DNA of 64,000 nucleotides, from positions 172,188,807-172,252,806 of the forward strand of contig CM061141.1 of NCBI GenBank assembly GCA_030789695.1, given 5' to 3'. Positions 1 to 9,397 of the stretch are shown in pieces. The notes under the pieces were generated by a model. The model was given only the letters and a program-made list of their open reading frames with translations, was not told where the DNA came from and ran no database searches. Both the position numbers and the translations under genes were made by a program. The DNA is from Scilla litardierei. Lineage: Eukaryota > Streptophyta > Magnoliopsida > Asparagales > Asparagaceae. The stretch's first letter is position 1, and every line of letters begins with the position of its first letter.

Positions 1-175
1 ATAGTGAAAAAAATTTAGCGGACGTCTTCGGTACGGAACAACAAATTAGCATAGAATAATTTAGCAGGAGGGCGCCTTCGGTGAATTCGACACCGAACAA
101 CAAATTAGCATAAAATAATTTAGCGGACGCATTCGACGCGCATGCTAAATGTTTATCTTGTTACCTTGCAACTTG
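1..175. repeat. GCGCCTTCG-type dispersed repeat, partial copy
   Basis: Short units built from the words AACAACAAATTAGCATA, AATTTAGCGG and GCGCCTTCGG alternate here. The same words occur in two longer copies at 52.08-52.67 kb inside the satellite array. The copy is cut by the window edge. The family is not recognised; it looks like a non-coding transposon-derived repeat. Confidence 0.6.
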
Positions 176-982
176 AAATACATCTTAAAAATATTGCAAG
201 TGGGCTGTCTATAGAAGATTTCTAAATTTTCATAAAAGTCGCATGATATGGTTGCCAAATAAGATGGGTAAAGACACCCAAATTTTTTGGTTCCCAGCTA
301 AAGCATTAATTTTCTACATAAATTTAAACAAAAAGACTATCTTTAGGAATCTACAAAACCAACTTTTGATAATTTCATTCAATTATGAAATCTAAATGGT
401 GTGTTAAGCCTTTTAGCACTTTGAATATGTCATGATGATAAAGCATATGAATCATAAGAGCACCATCCTTCATGAGTGACTATAGCTTCTGGCATGTATT
501 TTTATCCCCGTCTCATATTATTATATGACTTAACTAATTTACTTAGTAATCACATGTGGTATGGTTTCATCTTAAAGATCAAATGGATATAAGCTTTACA
601 TACATTCAAAACATAAAATTATCTCATCACTTCACCATACAGTAACAATGTCAGAAAGTAATTTGTAATACAAAATATATTGATAAAAAATACATGCTCT
701 TAGAACTCCATGAAGCTTGCAGAATGTAGTTAGAAAAAATATTGGCAATCACAATGACATAACAACATGCCCTTCCAGTATTATGCTCATTGCCATTACA
801 TTATTTGCTCATCCAAGGCTGTTCAACAATTCAAACATAATGTCGATTTATTTCTAAACCATACAACCAAGCATACACTATAGTACGACACTCGCAAAGC
901 TCACAATAATGAAAGATACAAAGCTGATCATTCTTCCAGCATACACAGTATTCAACCGAATACATAAACAACTGTTTCCTTT
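176..982. other. AT-rich intergenic DNA, no feature seen
   Basis: No open frame, RNA gene or repeat family was recognised in this stretch. It lies downstream of the minus-strand aldo-keto reductase exon and could include its 3' untranslated region. Confidence 0.5.
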
Positions 983-1174
983 TCAGCAAGCAATGGGAGG
1001 GGTCTCGGACTCCCTACAGGTCTGCATTGAAGGAGGATATCGATCGCCTTTAACAGCGTTAGCCGAAGCAAACGATTCAAGTTGTGCCATTTTGTCTGGT
1101 GCGAGCTTAAAAGATAGTGCTCCTATGTTTTGATTCAGGTTTTCAATCTCTGTGGTGCTAGGAATAGGACAAAC
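983..1174 (-). pseudogene. Aldo-keto reductase, C-terminal exon fragment
   Basis: Read on the minus strand this gives 63 open codons and a TGA stop at 985-983. The peptide starts VCPIPSTTEIENLNQNIGAL, continues with an LAPDKMAQLES-like helix and VKGDRYP, and ends SETPPIAC. This is the C-terminal end of plant aldo-keto reductases of the auxin-induced/perakine-reductase-like group, NADPH-dependent cytosolic carbonyl reductases. CPIP-[GS]-TT is the strand and loop that binds the NADPH phosphate. The catalytic Asp-Tyr-Lys-His residues belong to earlier exons, and none of these was found in the next 2.8 kb upstream. No clean AG acceptor with the usual acidic residues precedes VCPIP; a T-run sits there instead. 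The exon is therefore either part of a gene with a long intron or, more likely, a pseudogene fragment. The family call is strong; functionality is doubtful. Confidence 0.7.
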
Positions 1175-2278
1175 AAAAAATAACGTTTCTTATTTGAGGA
1201 ATTGCTATCAAAAATGGAGATAACAAAGAACTCACTGTGTTGATCATATCGACAACAATGTTATACTCCTCTGCTACGCCTATCACATGTTCTCCACTGA
1301 CACTGCCACACCAGCAGTGAGGCCACCGCCGTCATCGTCATGGACTCTTTGGAGCTCTTGGCTTTCTTCATGTACTGCTGGATGATCAAAGAGAAATTGA
1401 TCCTTCGGATCATGTTCAAGAGAGTCACCTCATTGTTGATTTCTTAATGAAAAGGAAAAAACAACAAAATCGAAAAAATCACAGAAAATGTCGAGAGATT
1501 AGAATTTGGGAGCGAAGCAAGATGCACGTATGAGGGGAAATGCTTACCTAAAGACTCCTCAATCCTCAATCGAACTTGAGTCATTTAATAGGGATCTTGT
1601 CAAGATCGATCTTGACGTTTGCCTCGATTGATTTCTTAATATTCTATCAATGATTCGGTTTATTGCCAGCATTAGTTTGGACCCTGGAATGCAAGAAGTC
1701 ATATTGATTATGTCGGCAAAGATGACACACAATCCAGCCGATGATATTCTGCTTCTTGAGACTTCAATGTGTGATGAGACACCCAGTTGCATATTGCATT
1801 CTAATCCAAATAATTAACTTTCTATACAAAATCTGTGTAAATTAGTAGTACAAAACAATATTGGCATTATGACATCAGTAAACTCAGCTTGGAAATCATA
1901 AAACTAGATTTTGTCCATGAAAGTGTCCAGACTCCAAAGACAATCGACAAAGCTAGGGCGCATACTTTAACAGGATTGTATGGCGACCAACTATAACAAT
2001 CAAAAAACGAATTTTATGGTAGCCCATGAGGATGCAGATGCATTACAGTACAGAATTTTTGGAGATTGAACACAAAAAATTCATTCTGATTCAATTAAAG
2101 TTACTAAACAAATTAAACAAATTAGACAGTGCAATAATAAGTGAGCCTAATTTCATCAATCTCAACCAAAAAATTCTATAATTAAGTCCATTAGAGGGTG
2201 GAAAAGAAAAAAAGAAAAGAATAAAAACCTAAAGGAGAGTGATTTACCATCGAAAGCTACATCGTTGCCGTCTCAGAT
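1175..2278. other. Unassigned flank sequence with short minus-strand open frames
   Basis: A 77-codon minus-strand frame at 1559-1792 (starts MQLGVSSHIEVSRSR) and a coding-like stretch around 1270-1440 (minus; KKAKSSKESMTMTAV in one frame, DDDGGGLTAGVAVSVEN in another) are present. I recognise neither. They may be exon remnants or chance frames, and no splice structure ties them to the aldo-keto reductase exon. Confidence 0.3.
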
Positions 2279-2548
2279 CATTGTCCCTCTGCAGCCCTCA
2301 ACACAAATCACAAACTACAGAAAGATTAGGAAGCCATACATGAGATCAATAAGAAGAAAATTAACAGAACTCCCAAGTACCAAGTAAGCAACTCAAGAAT
2401 TTAGTTTCTTGGCTCAAAATAGCAAGTATGAACCTTCAGAGAAGCAAAACTAACTCACTTTTCCCCACATCGTCACGTGCTAACAAAAACATCAGCTTTA
2501 TAGTGCAAACCACAAAGCACAATCTAACCAACTCATTAACTATAATCA
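2279..2548 (+). repeat. Direct repeat, copy 1 (about 270 bp)
   Basis: This segment, from GTCCCTCTGCAG to AACTCATTAACTATAATCA, recurs at 3314-3583 at an offset of about 1035 bp with few differences. Blocks such as GAACTCCCAAGTACCAAGTA and AGAATTTAGTTTCTTGGCTC are identical. On the minus strand it is T-rich and intron-like. Its minus-strand end, CTGCAG followed by AGGGACAATG, could be a splice acceptor. Confidence 0.85.
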
Positions 2549-3313
2549 AATTCAAAGATGATTCAAATCAGCTGATATTCGCATATGATATATCAGCTTG
2601 AAATATTTGCTAAAACAACATCAAAATGCTCAGTAGAAAAAAGCTCAAAAATAGTATAGCCATAACGTAGGAAAAAAAGTTCAGTTACTGAAAACACTCG
2701 TGATCAACTTCTACATACAACATTCTTAAATCTTCAGAATGTCAAATAATATATTAAATTTTTTCATTTCCAATTACATTTTAATCTAGATTTGCATTTG
2801 GCTAAGCTTGATTATGTTTCAGGTGAACCATGATATGCATTGCCTGGTGTACCTTCTCACATTTCTCATTTCTCATTTCTCATGGCGAGACGTACAGGCT
2901 CACATGTATATTCTCTAATTTATTTCTTAAAGACACATCGATATACATGCAAGATGTATTAAACCAGCCATTACCATAATTCCAATGTAATTCTAACATA
3001 GCAAGGCTGTGGCAAAGGACAACCAAAGCAATAACGAAAAGAATTGGTATAATAAATAGACAGGCAATCAAAGTCTCGTTTGGGCATTACAACAAACACA
3101 TGATAGGCACTTACTTGGGAGAAGATGAATGGACGTACAATTAACGTGCCAGATAGTTTACTGGGTCAATCAGATGAAACGATCTTGGCACTACGGCATG
3201 CTGGGCTTCGATTAAGAAAGGTGTGATAGCCAGTTTGGTTCTTGTCGATAATGGGGTTGTGGCTGTCTGTACTGCAATCGAGCGTGCTCGGGGCTGTCGA
3301 TTGTCCCTCTGAT
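2549..3313. other. Spacer between the two direct repeats
   Basis: Mostly AT-rich. A TTTCTCATTTCTCATTTCTC micro-repeat lies near 2860-2882. No gene was recognised. The spacer plus one repeat copy probably equals one unit of an ancient tandem duplication. Confidence 0.4.
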
Positions 3314-3583
3314 CATGGTCCCTCTATAGCCTTCAACCAAAATCACAAAATACATAGAAATTATGAAGCCATAAATGAGATTAATACGAAGAAATTGACA
3401 GAACTCCCAAGTACCAAGTAAGCAACTCAAGAATTTAGTTTCTTGGCTCAAAATAGCAAGTATGAACTTTAAGAGAAACAAAACTAACTCAATTTTCCTC
3501 ACCTCGGCAAGTGCTAACAAAAATATCAGCTTTATAGTCCAAAACCACAAAGCACAATCGAACCAACTCATTAACTATAATCA
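3314..3583 (+). repeat. Direct repeat, copy 2 (about 270 bp)
   Basis: Second copy of the 2279-2548 segment. On the minus strand it lies just downstream of a possible exon and splice donor at 3630, so it would sit inside that gene's first intron. Confidence 0.85.
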
Positions 3584-3629
3584 GCCCAAAAGAGAGAGAG
3601 AAAACACAAGTCCCAGTTGAATTGAGTAC

Positions 3630-3695
3630 CTGGAAGAGGATCTTGACCCTGTCGATGGGCGGTGAAACAAACCCACTGCATCTCCGTCCTTTGCT
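3630..3695 (-). pseudogene. Possible exon of a mitochondrial carrier (SLC25-like) protein
   Basis: One minus-strand frame reads GFVSPPIDRVKILFQ and ends exactly at a donor-like CAG|GTACTC (donor at 3629-3624). PIDRVKILF fits the mitochondrial carrier signature P-x-[DE]-x-[LIVAT]-[RK]-x-[LRH]-[LIVMFY], found at the end of the odd-numbered helices of inner-membrane metabolite carriers. CT-rich, leader-like DNA precedes it (minus strand, 3700-3810). The residues before the motif are not a good carrier helix, no in-frame start was confirmed and no further carrier exons were found. A nine-residue signature can arise by chance, so this is a weak call. Confidence 0.25.
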
Positions 3696-3699
3696 GAGG

Positions 3700-3984
3700 G
3701 GGAGAGAGAAAGAGGAGAGGGATAAGTCAATAAAAGAGAGTGAGTGAGAGTGAGACTACTACGGAGTTGAGGTTTTTGGGGCGAGAGAGGGAGAGAGAGT
3801 TTGGTCACTGTTTATGGTGAGCAGCTGAGGTATGGCAGTGGAGGAGAGAGATATTATGACGAAAGGGAAGGGACATCTGCCTATGCGTGGATCAAGGTTG
3901 CATGCATTTAAGACATGGATCAAGTTTCCACACAGTATTTACCCCCAACCCACAAAGGCATTCCCACCGAAATTCAAACTTTCC
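3700..3984. other. GA/CT-rich stretch next to the array
   Basis: The plus strand is GAGAGA-rich (3590-3810), as in many plant 5' leaders read on the other strand. Short open frames here are low-complexity Ser/Leu/Pro and were not accepted as genes. Confidence 0.35.
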
Positions 3985-4127
3985 AACAAAATTTTTACAA
4001 AAACGCATCTCAACTGTTAATTTCTCAAGAGTAAATCTCAACCTCTTTCTATTAATCAGTTTGTCCTAGTCAGCTTGTCCTAGTCAGCCCTAGGATTCAA
4101 AAAACACTGTCAAATGTATAATAGATG
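3985..4127 (+). repeat. Array-edge sequence, repeated at 52.74-52.86 kb
   Basis: The words CATCTCAAC, TGTCCTAGTCAGC and CCTAGTCAGCCCTAG followed by ATTCAAAAA occur here directly before the first satellite monomer. They occur again in the same order just before the satellite resumes at about 52.86 kb. The function is unknown. Confidence 0.75.
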
Positions 4128-5330
4128 TTTGTCTTCTCTTATTTTGTAGTTTAAAATGGTGATCTCCCTGTTCAAACTGACATTTTTGCGTATTTTACTT
4201 GGCTCGGACCTATTTTCTGTATTTTTTTGGAAATATGGATCTTTTATTAAATGATATGATTTTTGGCATAATTTTGTCTTCTCTTATTTTTCTGTTGAAT
4301 ATGGCTCTCTCTCTGTTCCAACAGACATTTTTGTCGATTTTTCTGAACTCGGTGCTATTTTCTTCATTTTCTGCACGAAATGAATCTTTTTATTAAATGG
4401 CATCATTTTTGGCCTAATTTTGGCTTCTCTTATTTTTCAGTTGAAGATGGCAATCTCCCTTTTGCAACAGACATTTTTGTGGATTTTTATGTGCTCGTAG
4501 CTATTTTCTACATTTTATTGAAGATATGGATCTTTTTATTAAACAAATATTATTTTTAGCCTAAGTTTGTCTCCTCTAATTTTTCAGTTGAAGTTGGAGA
4601 TCGCCCAGTTCCAACGGACATTTTTGCAGATTTTTCTGAGCTTGTGACTATTTTTCTAACTTTTCTAAGAGTTATGGATCTTTTTATTAAATGATATGGT
4701 TTTTGGCCTAATTTTTTCTTCTCTTATTTTTCTGTTGAATATGGTGATCTTCCTGTTCCAAAGGACATTTTTGCATATTATTCTGACATCGAGGCTGTTT
4801 TCTAAATTTTCTGAAAGATATGCATTATTTTATTAAATAATATTATTTTGACCTAATTTTGTCTTCTCTTATTTTTCAGTTGAAGATGGCGATTTGCCGA
4901 TTCCAACAGATAGTTTTGCAGATTATTCTGACCTCGGGGATATTTTCTAAATTTTCTAAAAGATATGCATCTTTTTATTAAATAATATGATTTTGGCCTA
5001 ATTTTGTCTTCACTATTTTTTATGCATCTTTTTATTAAATAATATGATTTTGGCCTAATTTTGTCTTCACTTATTTTTCAGTTGAAGATAGCGAGTTGTC
5101 GGTTCCAGCAGACATTTTTGCAGATTTTTCACAGCTCGGTGCTATTTTCTACATTTTATGTAAGATATGTATCTTTTTATTTAATGATATGATTTTTTAT
5201 ATCCTACTTTATCTTCTATTATTTTTCTGTTGAATATGGCTATCTACCAATTCCAACAGACATTTTTACTGATTTTTCCTTGTTTGGGGCTATTTTCTAA
5301 ATTTTCTGGAAGATATATATTTTTTATTGA
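4128..5330 (+). repeat. 146-bp satellite array, block 1
   Basis: Tandem monomers of about 146 bp; starts of the GATGG word near 4446, 4593, 4739 and 4885 give steps of 146-147. In order the consensus holds GTTGAAGATGGCGATCTCCC, GGTTCCAACGGACATTTTTG, CGGATTTTTCTGAGCTCGGG, GCTATTTTCTACATTTTCTG, GAAGATATGGATCTTTTTAT, TAAATGATATGATTTTTGGC and CTAATTTTGTCTTCTCTTAT, then TTTTCA. By hand count this consensus is 44% T, 20% A, 20% G and 16% C on the plus strand. The same satellite makes up every block below. This block also holds a perfect 50-bp duplication (4964-5013 and 5021-5070). Confidence 0.95.
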
Positions 5331-5994
5331 GGCTTAATTTCGGAAAACTACCTGATACTTTCGCTGAATTCCAAAAAATACCTATTATTTTGATATAATC
5401 GCAAAACTACCTCATACTTTTCAGGTTTCGATAAACTCCCTCATACTTTGGTTTTGTAGAACTACCTCATACTTTGTTTAATTTCGTAGAACTACCTCAT
5501 ATTTTGGTTTAATTTTGTAGAACTACCTCATAGTTTTATATATGTGGGATGGTGGAGGAGGGAGGAGGGCGACGGTAGGGGGAAGTGGTGGACGAGTGTG
5601 GTGGTGGGGGTGCTACGGTGGAGGGATGGGGAGGGGACGACGGAGGGGGAGGAGGACGGTGAGGGGGTGGGGAGGGGCACGATGGTGTCAGTGGGTGGAA
5701 GGGGGATGTGCGACGGTGGGTGGATGGGAGATGGGCAGCGATGGATGGAGGGCGAAGGGTGGCAGTGGGGGGAGGGGGGATGATGGGGGGAGTGGGAGGA
5801 GGGCAATGACAGGTGTAATGGGGATGGGCGTCAATGTATAGAGAGCGAAGGGCAGCGATGGGTAGAGGGGGATATGTGGATGATGGAGTTTATCGAAACC
5901 TTAAAATTATGAGGTAGTTTTGTGAGTATATCAAAATAAGAGGTATTTTTTTGGAATTCAGCGAAAGTATAAGGTAGTTTTCCGAAATTAAGCC
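5331..5994. mobile_element. Non-autonomous Mutator-like element (long inverted repeats), copy 1
   Basis: The ends are GGCTTAATTTCGGAAAACTA and its reverse complement. The inverted repeats extend about 105-110 bp and include ACTTTCGCTGAATTCCAAAA and GTTTCGATAAACTCC. The 9-bp flanks TTTTATTGA (5322-5330) and TTTTAGTAA (5995-6003) match at 7 of 9 positions, so they are a decayed target duplication made in the satellite word TTTTATTAA. The interior has CTACCTCATACTTTG repeated in tandem and a strongly G-rich centre (5545-5790) with only low-complexity frames. There is no transposase. Long inverted repeats plus a 9-bp duplication fit the Mutator superfamily. Confidence 0.85.
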
Positions 5995-8616
5995 TTTTAG
6001 TAAATGATATGATTTTTTGGCCTAATTTTTTCTTCTCTTATTTTTTAAAGTTTAAGACGGCATTCTCACAGTTCTAAGGACATTTTTGCGAATTTTTGAC
6101 CTACAGTCTATTTTCTACTTTTTCTGGAAGTTATGGATCTTTTTAGTAAATAATATGATTTTTTTGGCCTTGTCTTCTCATATTTTTCAGATGAAGATGA
6201 CGATGTCCCTATTCCAACCAATTTTTTTGTGGATTTTTCTGAGTTCGGGGTCATTTTCTACATTTTGTGGAAAATCTGAATCATTTTATTAAATTATATG
6301 ATATTTTGCCTAATTTTGTCTTCTCTTTTTTTAGTTAAAGATGTTGTTCTCCTAGTTCCAACGGATATTTTTGCAGATTTTTGTGACCAAGAAGACTATT
6401 TTCTACATTTTTGGAAGATAGTGATCTTTTTATATATAATTTGATTTTAAGCCTAATTTTGTTTTCTCTTATTTTTCAGTTTAAGATGGCGATCTCCTGG
6501 TTCCAACTGACATTTTTGCAGTTTTTTCTGAGCTCCTGGCTATTTTCAAAATTTTATGTAAGATATGTATCTTTAAATTAAAATATATGATTTTTATAGC
6601 CTAATTTTGTCTTCTCTTATTTTTCAGTTGAAAATGGCGATCTCCTGGTTCAAACAAATAGTTAGCTCAGAGCTATTTTCATTATTTTCTGAAAGATATC
6701 TATCTTTTTATAAAATGATATGAATTTTTTTGCCTAATTTTGTATTCTCTTATTTTTTCAGTGAAGATATCGATCTCTCTGTTCCAATAGACATTTTGTG
6801 GATTTTTCTGTGCTCGTGGCTATTTTCTGTATTTTTTTTGGAAGATATGGATCTTTTTATTAAATGATATCATTTTGGCCTAATTTTATCTTTTCTTATT
6901 TTTTAGTTGAAGATGGAGATCTCCTTGTTCCAACGGACATTTTTGGGGACTTTTCTATGCTCGGAGTTATTTTCTATTTTTATTGAAGATGTGGATCTTT
7001 TTATTAAACGATAAGGTTTTTAGCTTAATTCTGCCTTCTCTTTTTCAGTTGAAGATGGTGATCTTCTGTTTCCAACGAATATTTTTATTGGTTTTTCTGA
7101 GCTCGGGACTATTTTTCTACATTTTCAGGAAGTGATGGATCTTTTTATTAAATGATATGAATTTTTGGCCTAAATTTGTTTTCTCCTATTTTTCTGTTGA
7201 AGATGCCGATCTCCCGGTTCCCACAGACATTTTTACTGATTATTTTGACATCGGGGCAATTTTCTATATTTTCTGGAAGATATGGGTATTTTTTTTACAT
7301 GATAACATTTTGGCCTAATTTTGTCTACGCTTATTTTTCAGTTGAAGAAGGCGATCTTCCAGTTCCAATGGATTTTTTGCGGATTTTTCGAAGTTCGATG
7401 CTTTTTTATACATTTTGAGGAAGATATGGATTTTTTTATTAAATGATATGATTTTTATATTCTACGTTTTTCTTCTCTTATTTTTTTCAATTGAATATTG
7501 CGATCTACTAGTTCCGGTGGACATTTTTACTAATTTTTGTTAGCTTGGGGCTATTTTTCTTCATTTTATTGAAGATATGAATCATTATATTAAATGATAT
7601 GATTTTCTGACCTAATGTTGCCCTGTCTTATTTTTCAGTTGAAGATGGCATTCTCCTGGTTCCAATGGAGATTTTGTGGATTTTTTGATCTAGCTGATGT
7701 TTTCTACATTTTCTAAAAGATATTGATATTTTTTTTAAATAATATGATTTTTTAACCAAATTTTGTCATCTTAAATTTTTTTAGATGAAGATGTCGATCT
7801 CCCGGTTCCAACGGACATTTTTGTAAATTTTTCTAAGCCGCGGGCTAATTTCTACATTTTCTATAAGATATGCATAGTTAGATTAAATGATATGATTTTA
7901 TAGCCTGATTTTATCTTCTCAAATCTTTCAGTTGACGATGGCGATCTCCCGGTTCCAACAGACATTTTTGCGGATTTTTCTGAGCTCGGGGCTATTTTCT
8001 ACATTTTAAGAAAGATATGACTCTTTTTATTAAAGGATATAGTTTTTGTTGCCTAATTTTGTCTTCTCTTATTTTTCAGTTGAAGATATCGATCTCCCGT
8101 TTCCAACAAACATTTTTTCGGATTATTTTGAGCTCCGGACAATTTTTCTAATTTTCGGGAAATTTTGTATCTTTTTATTAAATGATATGATATTTGGCCT
8201 CATTTTGTCTTATCTTATTTTTTTAGTTAAAGATGAGGATCTCTCAGTTCCAACGGATATTTTTGGAGTACTCTGACCTCGTATCTATTTTCTTAATTTT
8301 CTAAAAGATATGGATCTATCTGTTAAATGATATGATTTGGGGATCTCCCAGTAATTTTCTATAATTTATGGAAGATATGGGTCTCTTTTAATTGGTATGA
8401 TTTTTATATCCTACGTTTGTCTTCTCTTATTTTTCAATTGAAGATGGCGATTTACCGGTTACAACAGATGTTTTTGCTGATTTTTCTTAACTTGAGGCTA
8501 TTTTTCTACATTTTCTGAAAGATATGAATCTTTTCATTAAATGATATGCTTTTGACCTAATTTTGTCTTCACTTTTTTTCCGTTGAAGATCACGATCTCC
8601 CATTTCCAACAAATAC
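5995..8616 (+). repeat. 146-bp satellite array, block 2
   Basis: About 18 monomers. Two classes are visible: one reads GATTTTTGGCCTAATTTTG in the T-rich half, the other GATTTTTATAGCCTAATTT. Block 2 ends inside a monomer (CCCATTTCCAACAAA) where retrotransposon-derived sequence begins. Confidence 0.93.
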
Positions 8617-8790
8617 CCTTAAATCTAAATTCATGGGAAAGCTGAAGAGTCAAGTGCAACAACCACCTTTAATCTGAATTCATTGGGAAGCTGAAGAGTT
8701 AAGTGCAACAACCACCTTTAAATCTGAATTTACTGGGGAGATCTAGACCCAAGAAGCATAAACTTATGAATTATAAATGTAAAATTTTCG
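8617..8790 (+). repeat. Retrotransposon 3' untranslated tandem repeats, copy A (truncated)
   Basis: Units of about 50 bp carry AAATCTGAATTCATTGGG, AAGCTGAAGAGTCAAGTGCA and ACAACCACCTTT. The longer version at 16.78-17.10 kb lies between a pol C-terminus and an LTR, which identifies this as the 3' untranslated part of a Ty3/gypsy element whose coding part is missing here. Confidence 0.75.
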
Positions 8791-9397
8791 TGCATGACAT
8801 AGGCTCATAATTTCAGGTTGTATTTTGGTCTTCCCTAGGTCGCATTTATGTCTTTTGCTTATTCCAGGTCATTATGATTATTAGTGGGCTACCAAAAGCC
8901 ATTAGTTGTCCTTAATTAGAGAGTCTTTTAAGCTTCCAAGCTCTGCCTATAATTAGAGCATGTAATCCATTTGTAACAAGCATGAATCAATCAGATTATC
9001 AATTCAGAATTGAATGTTCTTCACAAATTGTGTTAGTTTTTATATCTCCTTTAGCTCTTGTGAAACCTTGCCTTATCAATCTTCCTTTTAAGATTGGTGT
9101 TTCAAATTCGCAAAAGCCCCCAATTCGTGCTTTAACCCAAGTGCGTTGCTGCGTGGATTGGTTAAACTCGTGTTCGTGGTCGGGCAAGTGGTCTAAGTAG
9201 CAGATCGCGTTCCTATACCATTGGTTAGCTATTTGTATTTGTCAGGTCAGTGAACCGTCTTTGTTTAGAGCTTATCACTCCCTTTTTCCTTTCTCTGAGT
9301 TTGAAGTGTGTGCTCATATCCTTCTTTTTAAGTTTGTTTCGAGTTCCTTGAATAACCTACGCCGTGAAAATCGGGCCACCTCCCTGGTTTCACATCA
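8791..9397 (+). mobile_element. LTR of a Ty3/gypsy element, copy A
   Basis: About 90% identical by eye to 19788-20386. It contains GTCTTCCCTAGGTC, AGCCATTAGTTGTCCTTAATTAGAG-like and AACAAGCATGAATCAAT blocks, and ends CACATCA at 9397, after which the satellite resumes with ATGGCGATCTCCC. The TATA-type box is decayed to TATAATTAG near 8948. No left LTR or coding region remains, so this is a truncated copy carried within the array. Confidence 0.75.

Noticed and set aside
909..1133. Plus-strand 74-codon frame
   Set aside because: It is the antisense of the aldo-keto reductase exon, which has the clear family match.
3212..3571. 119-codon minus-strand frame
   Set aside because: It covers the T-rich, intron-like direct repeat; the other repeat copy does not keep it open.
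5528..5841. G-rich or Pro/Ser-rich frames in the first Mutator-like element
   Set aside because: Low-complexity composition, present in several frames at once, with no conserved motif.
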